From Alphaproteobacteria bacterium (GTDB lineage Bacteria > Pseudomonadota > Alphaproteobacteria > Rhodobacterales > Rhodobacteraceae): a DNA stretch of 6,084 bases. The notes under the pieces are model-generated. The model saw nothing but the letters and a program-made list of their open reading frames with translations, was not told the DNA's origin and made no database searches. This document shows, piece by piece, positions 1 to 6,084 of this stretch (position 1 is its first letter; every line of letters starts with the position of its first letter). Where the stretch lies: NCBI GenBank assembly GCA_030830465.1, contig JAURMY010000029.1, positions 1 through 6,084 of the forward strand. Reading direction: 5' to 3'. Both the position numbers and the translations under genes were made by a program.

Positions 1-267
1 GATCATCGCCGCCAGTTCCGCATCATTAATGCCGCTGATTTGCCGCCGCCCAAAGCCCTGTAAATCCTGAAAACCCGGATGTGCGCCGATGCCAACCCCC
101 TTGGCCAGGCACAATTTCACGGTTTCGGACATGACCATCGGGTCGCCCGCATGAAACCCGCAGGCGATATTGGCCGACGTCACGATATCCAACATGTCGG
201 CGTCACGACCCATCGGCCAGGGACCGAAGCTTTCGCCAAGATCGGCATTCAGGTCAATCATTGTCAT
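1..267 (-). CDS. pxpA: 5-oxoprolinase subunit A (LamB/YcsF family), N-terminal part
   Basis: This is the first 89 residues of a LamB/YcsF-family protein; the rest lies beyond the left edge. In the family, PxpA works with PxpB and PxpC in the cytoplasm to hydrolyse 5-oxoproline to glutamate at the cost of ATP. The fragment opens [13 protein letters not shown], then shows the family blocks [11 protein letters not shown] (about residues 34-44) and [15 protein letters not shown] (about 62-76), which match the usual NxACGxHAGDP and GAHPxxxDxxGFGRR patterns. ATGs at 273, 267 and 261 are in frame. I chose 267 because a GAGGGG ribosome binding site at 274-279 ends six bases before it; 273 would abut the site. 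The start overlaps the end of pxpC by 14 bases, so the genes are probably translationally coupled. Family assignment is firm; the exact start is fairly sure. Confidence 0.93.
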   Translation of the reverse strand, partial: MTMIDLNADLGESFGPWPMGRDADMLDIVTSANIACGFHAGDPMVMSETVKLCLAKGVGIGAHPGFQDLQGFGRRQISGINDAELAAMI

Positions 268-1267
268 GCTCATCCCCTCGCAACACCCCGTCAATCAGAT
301 TATAGGCCAGCAGGTCCGCCATGTCGCGGGGATCGCGCAACACCGGTTTTCGTTTCGCTGGCAGTTCCTTTACCGCCTTTTGCATCGCGGCCAGCGCGAT
401 CAGCGCCGCCGGCCGGTCCACCACGTCAACGGCAAAGCTTTCGCCAGCCGGAATTTGCGCAAGCGCACCCAAATCAGCGGTAATCACCGTCGCAATTCTG
501 GGATACCCCCCCGAAGACCCACGATCCGCCAGCAATATCGCCGGTGTCCCGTCGCCGGTGATCTGGATATCGCCCAGATTGACGGTGTCTGACGCTATGC
601 TGCGGCCACCTTCCGCCACAACCGGGCCGCTGTCGGGCGTCACTTGAATCCCCATGCGGTCACGCATGTTGGTGACCCCAAATCGGGACCGGGCAAAACT
701 GTTCCGCACCGCGTCGCTGAACAGATGCGATTGCGGCCCCCACAGAATTCGGATCACCCGCTGATCGAAATATGCGGGCCGTGGCAATGCCATGGGCGCA
801 CTGACGGTACCCGCCCCACAGGGCAAAACCTGACCGGCGGCCAGAACATGCCCGATCGCGGCACGCCGATGTGTCGCCCGCGCGCCCATTACAGTCTCGG
901 TCTGAAATCCGCCCGGCCCGTGCAAATAACCGTAAACCCCATCATTTGCCGCGCCGATTTCCAGAATATCACCATCGCGCAAGGCATGGCTGCGCCGCCA
1001 ATCCGCCCTTGTCCCGTTGATTTTCAGCTCCATAGCCGCGCCGGATGTGGCAAAAACGCCGCCGCCCGCCACTTTGAACCGCCCGCCAAACGCGGCGAAT
1101 TCCAGGGCGGCGGCATCGGGCCCATTGCCCAGCAGCGCCTGCCCCTCGGCCAAGCCATAGGCGTCCATCGCGCCGCTGCCGGTCACGCCATAACGCAACC
1201 ATCCGATGCGGCCCCGATCCTGCACGGTCGCAGTCGGCGCGATGGACAGGATTTCAAGCGCCGTCAT
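254..1267 (-). CDS. pxpC: 5-oxoprolinase subunit C (biotin-dependent carboxyltransferase-like, KipA/YbgK family)
   Basis: This encodes 337 residues, the usual size for PxpC, the large subunit that pairs with PxpB in ATP-dependent 5-oxoprolinase. Visible family blocks are [15 protein letters not shown] (about 14-28) with SGAMD just after, [12 protein letters not shown] (about 45-56), WGPQSHLF (about 176-183), [12 protein letters not shown] (about 198-209), and the C-terminal block [18 protein letters not shown] followed by [12 protein letters not shown] (about 233-262). The last 45 or so residues form a charged helical tail past the core. The ATG at 1267 overlaps the pxpB stop in an ATGA arrangement, and GAGGG at 1274-1278 sits six bases upstream, inside the pxpB coding end. 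Older annotations call such proteins allophanate hydrolase subunit 2 or KipI antagonist; linkage to a LamB/YcsF gene favours 5-oxoprolinase. Confidence 0.94.
   Translation of the reverse strand: MTALEILSIAPTATVQDRGRIGWLRYGVTGSGAMDAYGLAEGQALLGNGPDAAALEFAAFGGRFKVAGGGVFATSGAAMELKINGTRADWRRSHALRDGDILEIGAANDGVYGYLHGPGGFQTETVMGARATHRRAAIGHVLAAGQVLPCGAGTVSAPMALPRPAYFDQRVIRILWGPQSHLFSDAVRNSFARSRFGVTNMRDRMGIQVTPDSGPVVAEGGRSIASDTVNLGDIQITGDGTPAILLADRGSSGGYPRIATVITADLGALAQIPAGESFAVDVVDRPAALIALAAMQKAVKELPAKRKPVLRDPRDMADLLAYNLIDGVLRGDEHDND
274..279 (-). promoter_or_regulatory. ribosome binding site that selects the pxpA start
   Basis: GAGGGG on the minus strand lies six bases before the ATG at 267 and directly against the ATG at 273. 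This spacing is the reason for choosing 267 over 273 and 261 as the pxpA start. Confidence 0.7.
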
Positions 1268-2010
1268 CTGCCACCCTCACGGCGAAGGGCGGTCATATCA
1301 AAGGCCGCATAAGCCGCCTCGGTGACCGGTTCAAATCGGATCCGATCGCCGGGCGCCACCAGAAACGGGACTTTTGCCACCGGATCAAAGGCGCGAAACG
1401 GGGTTTGCCCGATTTGCCGCCACCCGGTTGGAATGGCAGTTGAGGGCAGAACCGTCTGCCGAACCGCCACCAGAACCGCGCCAGCAGGCACCTGGGGCGT
1501 GATTTCCGATCGGCGCGGCAAGTCCCATACGGGCGGCAACTGCCCCAAATAGGCCAGCCCCGGCGAGAACCCCAACATCGCGACGTTCAGCGGCCCGGCA
1601 CAATGTTCCGCGATGACCTGATCCTCGCGCCGGCCCATCATGTCGGCGACCTCACCCAGATCGGGCCCGCGCGATCCGCCGTAAACCACTGGCAGGACCC
1701 ACTCTTTTCGGTTCTGCGGCGGCGGTGCGCGATACCAGTTTTCGCGTGCCAACAACTGGGTCAGATGCTGTTCCAGTCGCGCATAAGGCAATTCAAACGG
1801 GTCAAACCGGATCAGAAAAGACCGGAAACTTGGCACCGTTTCCAAAACACCGGCGGGCTTGTCTTCATCAAAGGCGGCGTCAAAGGCCAGAACGGCGGCG
1901 TTGATGACGGGATCATAAATCGCGCCAAACTCCACCAGAATACCCATATCGCCAGCCTGACGGATCACCGGCGGGCCGAAAAAGTCTGGCGCTGCGTCCT
2001 GATTGCCCAC
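1264..2010 (-). CDS. pxpB: 5-oxoprolinase subunit B (KipI/YbgJ family)
   Basis: This encodes 248 residues of the KipI/AHS1 family, the small partner of PxpC. Seen: an N-terminal strand VIRQAGDMGILVEFG (about 15-29), WVLPVVYGG then GPDLGEVA (about 104-122), the block H136 followed by MLGFSPGLAYLGQLP (about 145-159), PRR..ITPQVPAGAV (about 165-179), IPTGWRQIGQTPF (about 193-205), and APGDRIRFEPV near the end. Two sites differ from common family usage: GFSPGL where GFxPGF is usual, and IPTGW where SPGGW is usual. The start is uncertain: a GTG at 2010 is the longest reasonable choice because an in-frame TGA stands at 2029-2031. Its upstream site (AGGTC) is weak, and a GTG or ATG 14 or 21 codons further in cannot be excluded. 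It is the first gene of the pxpBCA operon, and its promoter should lie in 2011-2163. Confidence 0.9.
   Translation of the reverse strand: MGNQDAAPDFFGPPVIRQAGDMGILVEFGAIYDPVINAAVLAFDAAFDEDKPAGVLETVPSFRSFLIRFDPFELPYARLEQHLTQLLARENWYRAPPPQNRKEWVLPVVYGGSRGPDLGEVADMMGRREDQVIAEHCAGPLNVAMLGFSPGLAYLGQLPPVWDLPRRSEITPQVPAGAVLVAVRQTVLPSTAIPTGWRQIGQTPFRAFDPVAKVPFLVAPGDRIRFEPVTEAAYAAFDMTALRREGGR
1274..1278 (-). promoter_or_regulatory. ribosome binding site of pxpC inside the pxpB coding end
   Basis: GAGGG on the minus strand lies six bases before the pxpC ATG and within the last codons of pxpB. Together with the ATGA stop/start overlap it supports translational coupling of the two subunits. Confidence 0.7.
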
Positions 2011-2041
2011 CGGCTGACCTGTTTCAATTCACGTTTCAGGC

Positions 2042-2064
2042 CCAGTTTTGCACGCCAAAACTGG
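2042..2064. repeat. perfect 9-bp inverted repeat, candidate operator
   Basis: CCAGTTTTG (2042-2050) and its exact reverse complement CAAAACTGG (2056-2064) flank a five-base centre, CACGC. The arm centres are 14 bases apart. There is no T-run on either side, and the element lies between divergent starts, so an operator for a dimeric regulator is more likely than a terminator. A second, looser pair, TGGCGC (2062-2067) and GCGCCA (2085-2090), overlaps its right arm. Which regulator binds, and which of the two genes it controls, cannot be told from the sequence. Confidence 0.6.
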
Positions 2065-2149
2065 CGCAACAATGGGAAAGTCGGGCGCCACAGGACCGTA
2101 AGGCAAGCTTAACACCTATCGGTGATCCTGCGCCTTGGGGATGACATGC

Positions 2150-2157
2150 GAGAGGGG
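2150..2157 (+). promoter_or_regulatory. ribosome binding site that selects the fliG start
   Basis: GAGAGGGG ends six bases before the ATG at 2164. An in-frame GTG at 2122 and ATG at 2146 would give longer proteins but lack a comparable site, so 2164 is preferred. Confidence 0.75.
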
Positions 2158-2163
2158 TCTGCG

Positions 2164-3282
2164 ATGTCAAATGCACTTGCCACCATGGGTGGGGCCAAGT
2201 CGGAAAATCTGTTGCCGGTGCCGGCAAAAACGATGCGCCCGGCAGCGGGCGACGCGCGTCAACCGGGGGCGGACAATCCGCGCAGCCGGCATCTCAGCCG
2301 CGACCAGAAAGCCGCGATTATCGTTAGGTTGATGTCCGGCGGGCCGGACAACCTGCCGATAGACAAGCTTGAAGCCGGGGCGATGACCCGGCTGGTCCGT
2401 GCCATGGCCAGCCTGCGTTTTGTGGATGAGGCGACCACATTGGCCGTGGTGCAGGAATTCCTGTCGGAATTTGATTCCATGGCGCTTTATTTCAAGTCGG
2501 GCCTCGCCGGGGCGATGACAATGCTTGACAAATACCTGAGCCCCGAAGTGCGCACCCGGCTGGCCGGTACGGTCGACCCGACCGCCCCGCGCGATCCCTG
2601 GCTGTTCGTTTCCGCCCTGGAAGCCGACGTTCTGCGAAAAATTCTGGTGCAGGAAACCCCGCAGGTCTGTGCGATCGCCCTGTCAAAAATACCGGCCTCG
2701 CTTGCCGCACAAATTCTGTCTTCGATGGACCCCGAACAGGCCAATGCGGCGGCATTTGCCGCCCTCAAGGCCGAAAGGATCGATCAGGAAACCATCACCT
2801 ATATCGGTAATGCGATTGAAGCGTCTGCCGCAAAATTTGCCGATAAGGGGGCTTTGGCGGGAACACCGGTTGACCGGGTGGGTGCAATTCTGAACTTCGC
2901 CCCGGGAACGGCGCGTGAAGACCTGCTGAAAAGCCTAGAAACCGCCAATGCCGATCTGGCCGAACAGGTGCGCCGCGTGATGTTCACATTTGCCGACATA
3001 CCGGACCGGGTGGAAATCAAGGATGTGCCCAAACTGGTGCGGGCGGTTGACAACGACACCCTTGTCACCGCCTTGGCCGGCGCGATGATCAGTGAAAAGG
3101 ACGCGGCGGATTTCATTTTGGCGAATATGTCCAAGCGCCTGTCTGAACAACTGTCTGACGAGGTGAAGGAACTGGGTGACGTAAAACCCAAAGACGCCGA
3201 TGCCGCAATGAGCGCCGTCATTCAAGGCATCCGGCAACTGGAAGCCACTGGCGAACTGACCCTTGTTTCACCCGAAGAATAG
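2164..3282 (+). CDS. fliG: flagellar motor switch protein FliG (divergent type)
   Basis: This encodes 372 residues. FliG is the C-ring protein that bears on the MotA stator on the cytoplasmic side of the inner membrane and sets rotation and its direction. Seen: a tail of about 45 residues rich in Ala, Pro and charge with no counterpart in the 331-residue Escherichia coli protein; an N-terminal domain starting SRDQKAAIIVRLM (about 45-57); a middle armadillo domain with ETPQVCAIAL (164-173; EHPQ in most FliG) and LAAQILSSMDPEQA; and a C-terminal domain with VRRVMFTFADI, AVDNDTLVTALAGA (294-307), NMSKR (321-325) and ATGELTL at the end. Alignment by eye to the E. coli torque-helix charges gives Ala305 for Lys264, Arg325 for Arg281, Asp332 and Glu333 for Asp288 and Asp289, and Lys341 for Arg297, with a three-residue insertion between ALAGA and NMSKR. 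No other flagellar gene shares its strand here. Family is clear; whether it is the main FliG or a paralogue is not. Confidence 0.9.
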   Translation: MSNALATMGGAKSENLLPVPAKTMRPAAGDARQPGADNPRSRHLSRDQKAAIIVRLMSGGPDNLPIDKLEAGAMTRLVRAMASLRFVDEATTLAVVQEFLSEFDSMALYFKSGLAGAMTMLDKYLSPEVRTRLAGTVDPTAPRDPWLFVSALEADVLRKILVQETPQVCAIALSKIPASLAAQILSSMDPEQANAAAFAALKAERIDQETITYIGNAIEASAAKFADKGALAGTPVDRVGAILNFAPGTAREDLLKSLETANADLAEQVRRVMFTFADIPDRVEIKDVPKLVRAVDNDTLVTALAGAMISEKDAADFILANMSKRLSEQLSDEVKELGDVKPKDADAAMSAVIQGIRQLEATGELTLVSPEE

Positions 3283-3285
3283 ACC

Positions 3286-3318
3286 CGCCCGGCGGCACCT
3301 GACCCCGCCGCACGGGCG
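3286..3318 (+). terminator. GC-rich hairpin after fliG, weak terminator candidate
   Basis: Starting four bases after the fliG TAG, CGCCCG-GCGG (3286-3295) can pair with CCGC (3305-3308) and CGGGCG (3313-3318), leaving a nine-base loop and a four-base bulge. No T-run follows on either strand, so it is not a classical intrinsic terminator. It may simply reflect GC-rich sequence. The gap 3283-3374 lies between two converging genes, where termination from both sides is expected, and I see nothing else in it. Confidence 0.3.
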
Positions 3319-3374
3319 ACCGGCCGGCTTGGGCACGGGCCAAAACCGAAATATCACGAAAGCCGGGGATATAC

Positions 3375-4292
3375 TTATTCCGCCGGGTCGGCCCCCGACT
3401 GGGCCGCCTGTTGCAAAGGCACAAGTGTGGAACCGGTCAGGCAAACCGCTTTTTTCGCTTTGAATTGACCAAGCCTTGCGGAAAACACGGTCTGCCCGTC
3501 CACTGCCCGCAGCTTCAGGTCCGACAAAGCCGACGGTGACAGGGGCAGAACATCGCCCACACGCAGGCCCAGCGCCCGGCCCAATGGCATTTCGATCACA
3601 TCCAGAACCGCATCCATCCGGCAGGGTGCCGCCATAACAGCCGCCAGCATTTTAGATCGCCATGCGGGATCCGCCGCCACCGGCCCGGTCTGCCCGCCTT
3701 GGCTCCAACAGGTCTTTGGCAAGGCTATGCGGAACAACCCGCCGCGAATCCCGTCCTGAAACTGCAAGGCCCCTTCGACCCACCCATAACTGCCCGCAGG
3801 CAAGGCATAGGCCAGTTGCCGCGCGTCGGTTTCATGCCGGTCGATGGACATAGCAGCCATGGCGGAACCGCCGAACACCTTGTTCATTTCCCGCGTGAAA
3901 GCCGCCAGAATGGTCTGAACAAGCGGACCGCACAGGGCAATGTCAATCAACGTTGGTTTGCGCGGAATTTTCAGCACAGATTTGTCCGGCGCGCGGGTTT
4001 GCACCTCAATCAGGGCGTTGACCAGCAAGGGGTCCAGCCAGGCCAGCCCCTGCCGCCCGCCTGCCAGCTTAAGGACGACCAGCAATCCCGGATTGGGGGC
4101 CGCCGACAACAGGTCCGGCAAGGAACTGTGGCCCGTCGTCTGCTCGCCAAACTGCGCCTGGATGCCAAACCCATCCAGCGCGACCTGGCCAATCGCGGCA
4201 TTCAGGCAGGGACCGGCCCCGGCAAATACCGGCGAATCCACCTGCGTCGCATGCGCGATCATTTTCCGAATGGTGCCGTTTGGCGCTGTCAT
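3375..4292 (-). CDS. FliM/FliN-family motor switch-type protein (SpoA C-terminal domain)
   Basis: This encodes 305 residues, somewhat short for FliM. The C-terminal 80 residues match the FliM/FliN (SpoA) fold: MDAVLDVIEMPLGRALGLRV (226-245), GDVLPLSPSALSDLKLRAVD, then a G-Q-T-V-F-SARLGQFKAKKAVCLT strand pair (266-286). The middle region has RKPTLIDIALCGPLVQTILAAF (111-132), which resembles the start of the FliM middle domain, and DARQLAYALPAGSYGWVEGALQF (about 156-178). FliM sits between FliG and FliN in the C-ring. The N-terminus shows no CheY-binding motif (LSQxEIDALL type). The ATG at 4292 has a modest GGGA upstream; an alternative ATG lies 10 codons in. It follows the sensor kinase gene by 72 bases on the same strand, so the two may be co-transcribed, and it ends 92 bases from the fliG stop, facing it. 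SpoA domain is confident; a full FliM identity is likely but not certain. Confidence 0.78.
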   Translation of the reverse strand: MTAPNGTIRKMIAHATQVDSPVFAGAGPCLNAAIGQVALDGFGIQAQFGEQTTGHSSLPDLLSAAPNPGLLVVLKLAGGRQGLAWLDPLLVNALIEVQTRAPDKSVLKIPRKPTLIDIALCGPLVQTILAAFTREMNKVFGGSAMAAMSIDRHETDARQLAYALPAGSYGWVEGALQFQDGIRGGLFRIALPKTCWSQGGQTGPVAADPAWRSKMLAAVMAAPCRMDAVLDVIEMPLGRALGLRVGDVLPLSPSALSDLKLRAVDGQTVFSARLGQFKAKKAVCLTGSTLVPLQQAAQSGADPAE

Positions 4293-4344
4293 CTGTCCCG
4301 GTGCTTTTGTCGTGTTTTCACCACTTTAGCGCGGCAAACATTGA

Positions 4345-4360
4345 CAAAGGATTGCCTTTG
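4345..4360. repeat. short inverted repeat between kinase and FliM-like gene
   Basis: CAAAGG (4345-4350) and CCTTTG (4355-4360) flank a four-base centre, forming a 6-bp stem five bases past the kinase stop codon. No T-run follows in the minus-strand direction, so strong termination is unlikely. It could weaken read-through into the FliM-like gene, bind a regulator, or be chance. Confidence 0.35.
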
Positions 4361-4364
4361 GCGA

Positions 4365-6084
4365 TCAAAAAATCACGGCATTCTCGGCGCCCTTGATTTC
4401 GGCCGGAAACCGAACCCTGAAACAGGTGCCGGATTGCGTCGGCACGCAGTCGATCGTGCCGCCCAGATTGCGCATGATTTCCCGGCTGATCGCCAGCCCA
4501 AGGCCAGCGCTGCCCGCTGCCGAGGCGTCCGACAGGCGCGAAAACTTCTCAAACACGATTTCGCGGTGCTTTTCGGCAATACCCTCGCCGTTATCATGAA
4601 AATCCATTGTCACATATCCGGCTTTGCGACGGACCGAAATCGTCAGCTCCGCGACATCCGCCGCGCAATATTTCCGCGCGTTGGAAATCAGGTTGATGAA
4701 CACCTGTGACAGGCGGTCCAGATCGGTGTTCAGGGGCACTTTTTCGGCGGCACTGTCGCGTTTGACGATCAGCTTTCGCGCATTGTCGTAACTGGAAGTG
4801 GCCGTCACCGCCCGGTCCAGAAGATCCGACAGCCGCCCCTTCTCGCGCTTCAGCAACACCTGCCCGTTTTCCAGCACGCTCAACTCAAGAATTTCGTCCA
4901 GCAGGCGGGTCAACCGGATGCTTTCCTCAAGAATAATCGCCGAATATTTCCGAACCTGATCGTCCGACAGGTCCTCGCCCTCGCGCAGGATTTCCGAAAA
5001 GGCCCGGATCGAGGTCATCGGCGTTCGCAATTCATGGCTGATCTGGCTCAGAAAGCCGTCCTTCTGAATGCTCAGTTCGGTCAATTTTTCGTTGGCCAAT
5101 TGCAATTGCCGCGCGGTCTGGGACAGTTCACGCGATTTCGCTTCAAGTTGTTGGGTATGCTCCATGATCTGGGCGGTTTCATCAGCAACCGCGATCAGGT
5201 CCTCCACCGAAAGGGCGGCGCCGTCGGTGATCTGCCCGATCATTGCATGTGCGGTGGCGGCGCCGACCGTCCCGGCCATCTGGCGCTCAAGGCGTTCCAC
5301 GAAATCACGGGTCGGCTCTGGCAGGTCGCCGTCTTTGCCCTGGCTTCGCGCCGCGTCGCGAAACAGCGAAAGGGCCGGTTCGCTGCCCAAAATACGCTGC
5401 GCGACCACCAGCAAATCATCCGTTGCTACCGACATTGAGGCCGGTCGGCCCTGACCCGAGGAATGCTGGAACACATTGACAAACTGAACCCCCTGCAACC
5501 GTTCCAGCGGGTTGGGGAAGGTCACCAAAGACACCAGAACAAACAACAGTGTATTGACCCCCATGCTCCAGAACAGCGCATGCACCAGCGGGTCCATATC
5601 CCGCATGCCAAACAACGCGCCGGGTTTCAGCATTTCAATGCCGTAAGGGCCGTTTTGCAGCATCTCGACCGACATCACCCACGCCCCGCCGAAACTGGGC
5701 AGAAACAAGGTATAGACCCACAGGAAGAACCCGGCGCTCAGGCCGGCAATCGCCCCGCGCCGGGTGGCGCCGCGCCAGAACAGCCCGCCCAGCATCGCCG
5801 GCAGGGCCTGGGCCACGCCGGTAAAGGCGATCAGACCGATTGACGCCAGCGCCCCGGTGCCGCCGGTAAATCGAAAATAGCCATAGCCCAGCGCCAGAAT
5901 AGCGGCAATGCTGATCCGCCGGCTAAGCATCAGAATGTTGCGCACATCGCCGCTGACCGCCGCGCGCGACCTTTGCAGATAAAGCCAGAACGGCATGACG
6001 ATATGGTTTGAAACCATCGTTGCCAGGGCAATTGCCGCCACAATCACCATCGAGGTCGCGCTGGAAAACCCGCCCAGAAAGGCC
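4365..6084 (-). CDS. sodium:solute symporter (SLC5)-STAC-histidine kinase fusion, C-terminal part
   Basis: The 572 residues seen are the C-terminal part; the reading frame stays open through the right edge and most of the transporter lies outside. Residues 1-190 of the fragment are membrane-bound: GGFSSATSMVIVAAIALATM, then segments around IAAILALGYGYF, IGLIAFTGVAQALPAMLGGL, AIAGLSAGFFLWVYTLFLP and ALFWSMGVNTLLFVLVSLV, typical of the last helices of SLC5 proteins. About 5235-5432 encodes a STAC domain (DDLLVVAQRILGSEPA; RDFVERLERQMAGTVGAATA). A probable coiled coil (5067-5201) leads to HisKA with the H-box SHELRTP, whose phospho-acceptor His is at 5034-5036, then HATPase motifs: N-box NLISNARKY, DNGEGI, FEKFSRL and GLGLAI. 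The protein ends without a receiver domain. The layout matches the CbrA class, which couples solute transport or sensing to two-component signalling. The partner regulator is not in view and the ligand is unknown. Confidence 0.92.
   Translation of the reverse strand, partial: AFLGGFSSATSMVIVAAIALATMVSNHIVMPFWLYLQRSRAAVSGDVRNILMLSRRISIAAILALGYGYFRFTGGTGALASIGLIAFTGVAQALPAMLGGLFWRGATRRGAIAGLSAGFFLWVYTLFLPSFGGAWVMSVEMLQNGPYGIEMLKPGALFGMRDMDPLVHALFWSMGVNTLLFVLVSLVTFPNPLERLQGVQFVNVFQHSSGQGRPASMSVATDDLLVVAQRILGSEPALSLFRDAARSQGKDGDLPEPTRDFVERLERQMAGTVGAATAHAMIGQITDGAALSVEDLIAVADETAQIMEHTQQLEAKSRELSQTARQLQLANEKLTELSIQKDGFLSQISHELRTPMTSIRAFSEILREGEDLSDDQVRKYSAIILEESIRLTRLLDEILELSVLENGQVLLKREKGRLSDLLDRAVTATSSYDNARKLIVKRDSAAEKVPLNTDLDRLSQVFINLISNARKYCAADVAELTISVRRKAGYVTMDFHDNGEGIAEKHREIVFEKFSRLSDASAAGSAGLGLAISREIMRNLGGTIDCVPTQSGTCFRVRFPAEIKGAENAVIF

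Larger units (their letters stand above)
2011..2163. promoter_or_regulatory. divergent intergenic control region between pxpB and fliG
   Basis: These 153 bases separate two genes that point away from each other, so both promoters should be here. I see no convincing sigma-70 box pair on either strand. A weak candidate on the minus strand is TTGTTG, 17 bases, AAAACT, which would place the palindrome at 2042-2064 over the promoter; this is inference. The hexamer GTTTCA is repeated directly at 2021-2026 and 2033-2038, twelve bases apart. A single TTAAC (2109-2113) resembles half of a CtrA site but has no second half at the required distance. Confidence 0.55.

Noticed and set aside
644..1312. Open plus-strand frame of 222 codons
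   Set aside because: It is antisense to pxpC and the end of pxpB, which have strong family motifs; long antisense frames are expected at this GC content.
2109..2123. CtrA binding site upstream of fliG
   Set aside because: Only one TTAA half is present; the second half seven bases on is missing.
2122..2163. GTG at 2122 or ATG at 2146 as the fliG start
   Set aside because: The ATG at 2164 has a strong GAGAGGGG site at ideal spacing; the extra residues would not resemble FliG.
3283..3374. Bidirectional intrinsic terminator between fliG and the FliM-like gene
   Set aside because: Only GC-rich partial stems are seen and no T-run follows on either strand, so only a weak candidate is listed.
4341..4369. 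Perfect TTGACA (-35-like) on the plus strand
   Set aside because: At 17 bases the matching -10 would be ATCAAA, which is poor, and it would drive transcription antisense into the kinase gene with no gene to serve.
3699..4709. Open plus-strand frame of 336 codons
   Set aside because: It runs antisense across the end of the kinase gene, the intergenic gap and most of the FliM-like gene. Its product is rich in Arg, Gln and Pro with no family motif, while the opposite strand has clear domains.
4365..6050. ATG at 6050 as the true start of the kinase
   Set aside because: The frame stays open upstream to the window edge and codes FLGGFSSATS, which continues the conserved SLC5 helix, so the gene begins outside.

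Overview
The window is about 60% GC, is packed with tightly spaced genes, and uses GAGG/AGGGG-type ribosome binding sites. The proteins it encodes (a divergent FliG with a long N-terminal tail, a FliM/FliN-family protein, and a sodium:solute-symporter/STAC/histidine-kinase fusion) point to an alphaproteobacterium. The Rhodobacterales/Roseobacter group is the most likely placement; this rests on protein style and composition, not on a marker gene. I see no rRNA, tRNA, CRISPR array, insertion sequence or prophage gene.

Left part (1-2010, minus strand): a translationally coupled operon for ATP-dependent 5-oxoprolinase, read pxpB (1264-2010), pxpC (254-1267), pxpA (1-267, cut by the window edge). 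Adjacent genes overlap by 4 and 14 bases. The three products together would open 5-oxoproline (pyroglutamate) to glutamate.

Middle (2011-3374): a 153-base divergent control region holds a perfect 9-bp inverted repeat (2042-2064). It separates pxpB from a plus-strand fliG-type gene (2164-3282) for a motor switch/rotor protein of the flagellar C-ring. A short GC-rich gap with a possible hairpin follows.

Right part (3375-6084, minus strand): a large sensor kinase enters from the right edge (4365-6084), with the C-terminal part of an SLC5 transporter domain, a STAC linker, HisKA and HATPase domains. After 72 bases it is followed by a FliM/FliN-family gene (3375-4292) that converges on fliG. The two C-ring-type genes thus sit tail to tail with no other flagellar gene in view, next to a transporter-linked sensor kinase that may form a transcription unit with the FliM-like gene.

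The window is mostly recognisable families. The points most worth a second look are the isolated FliG/FliM-like pair, the altered torque-surface charges in FliG, the kinase upstream of the FliM-like gene, and the palindrome in the divergent promoter region.
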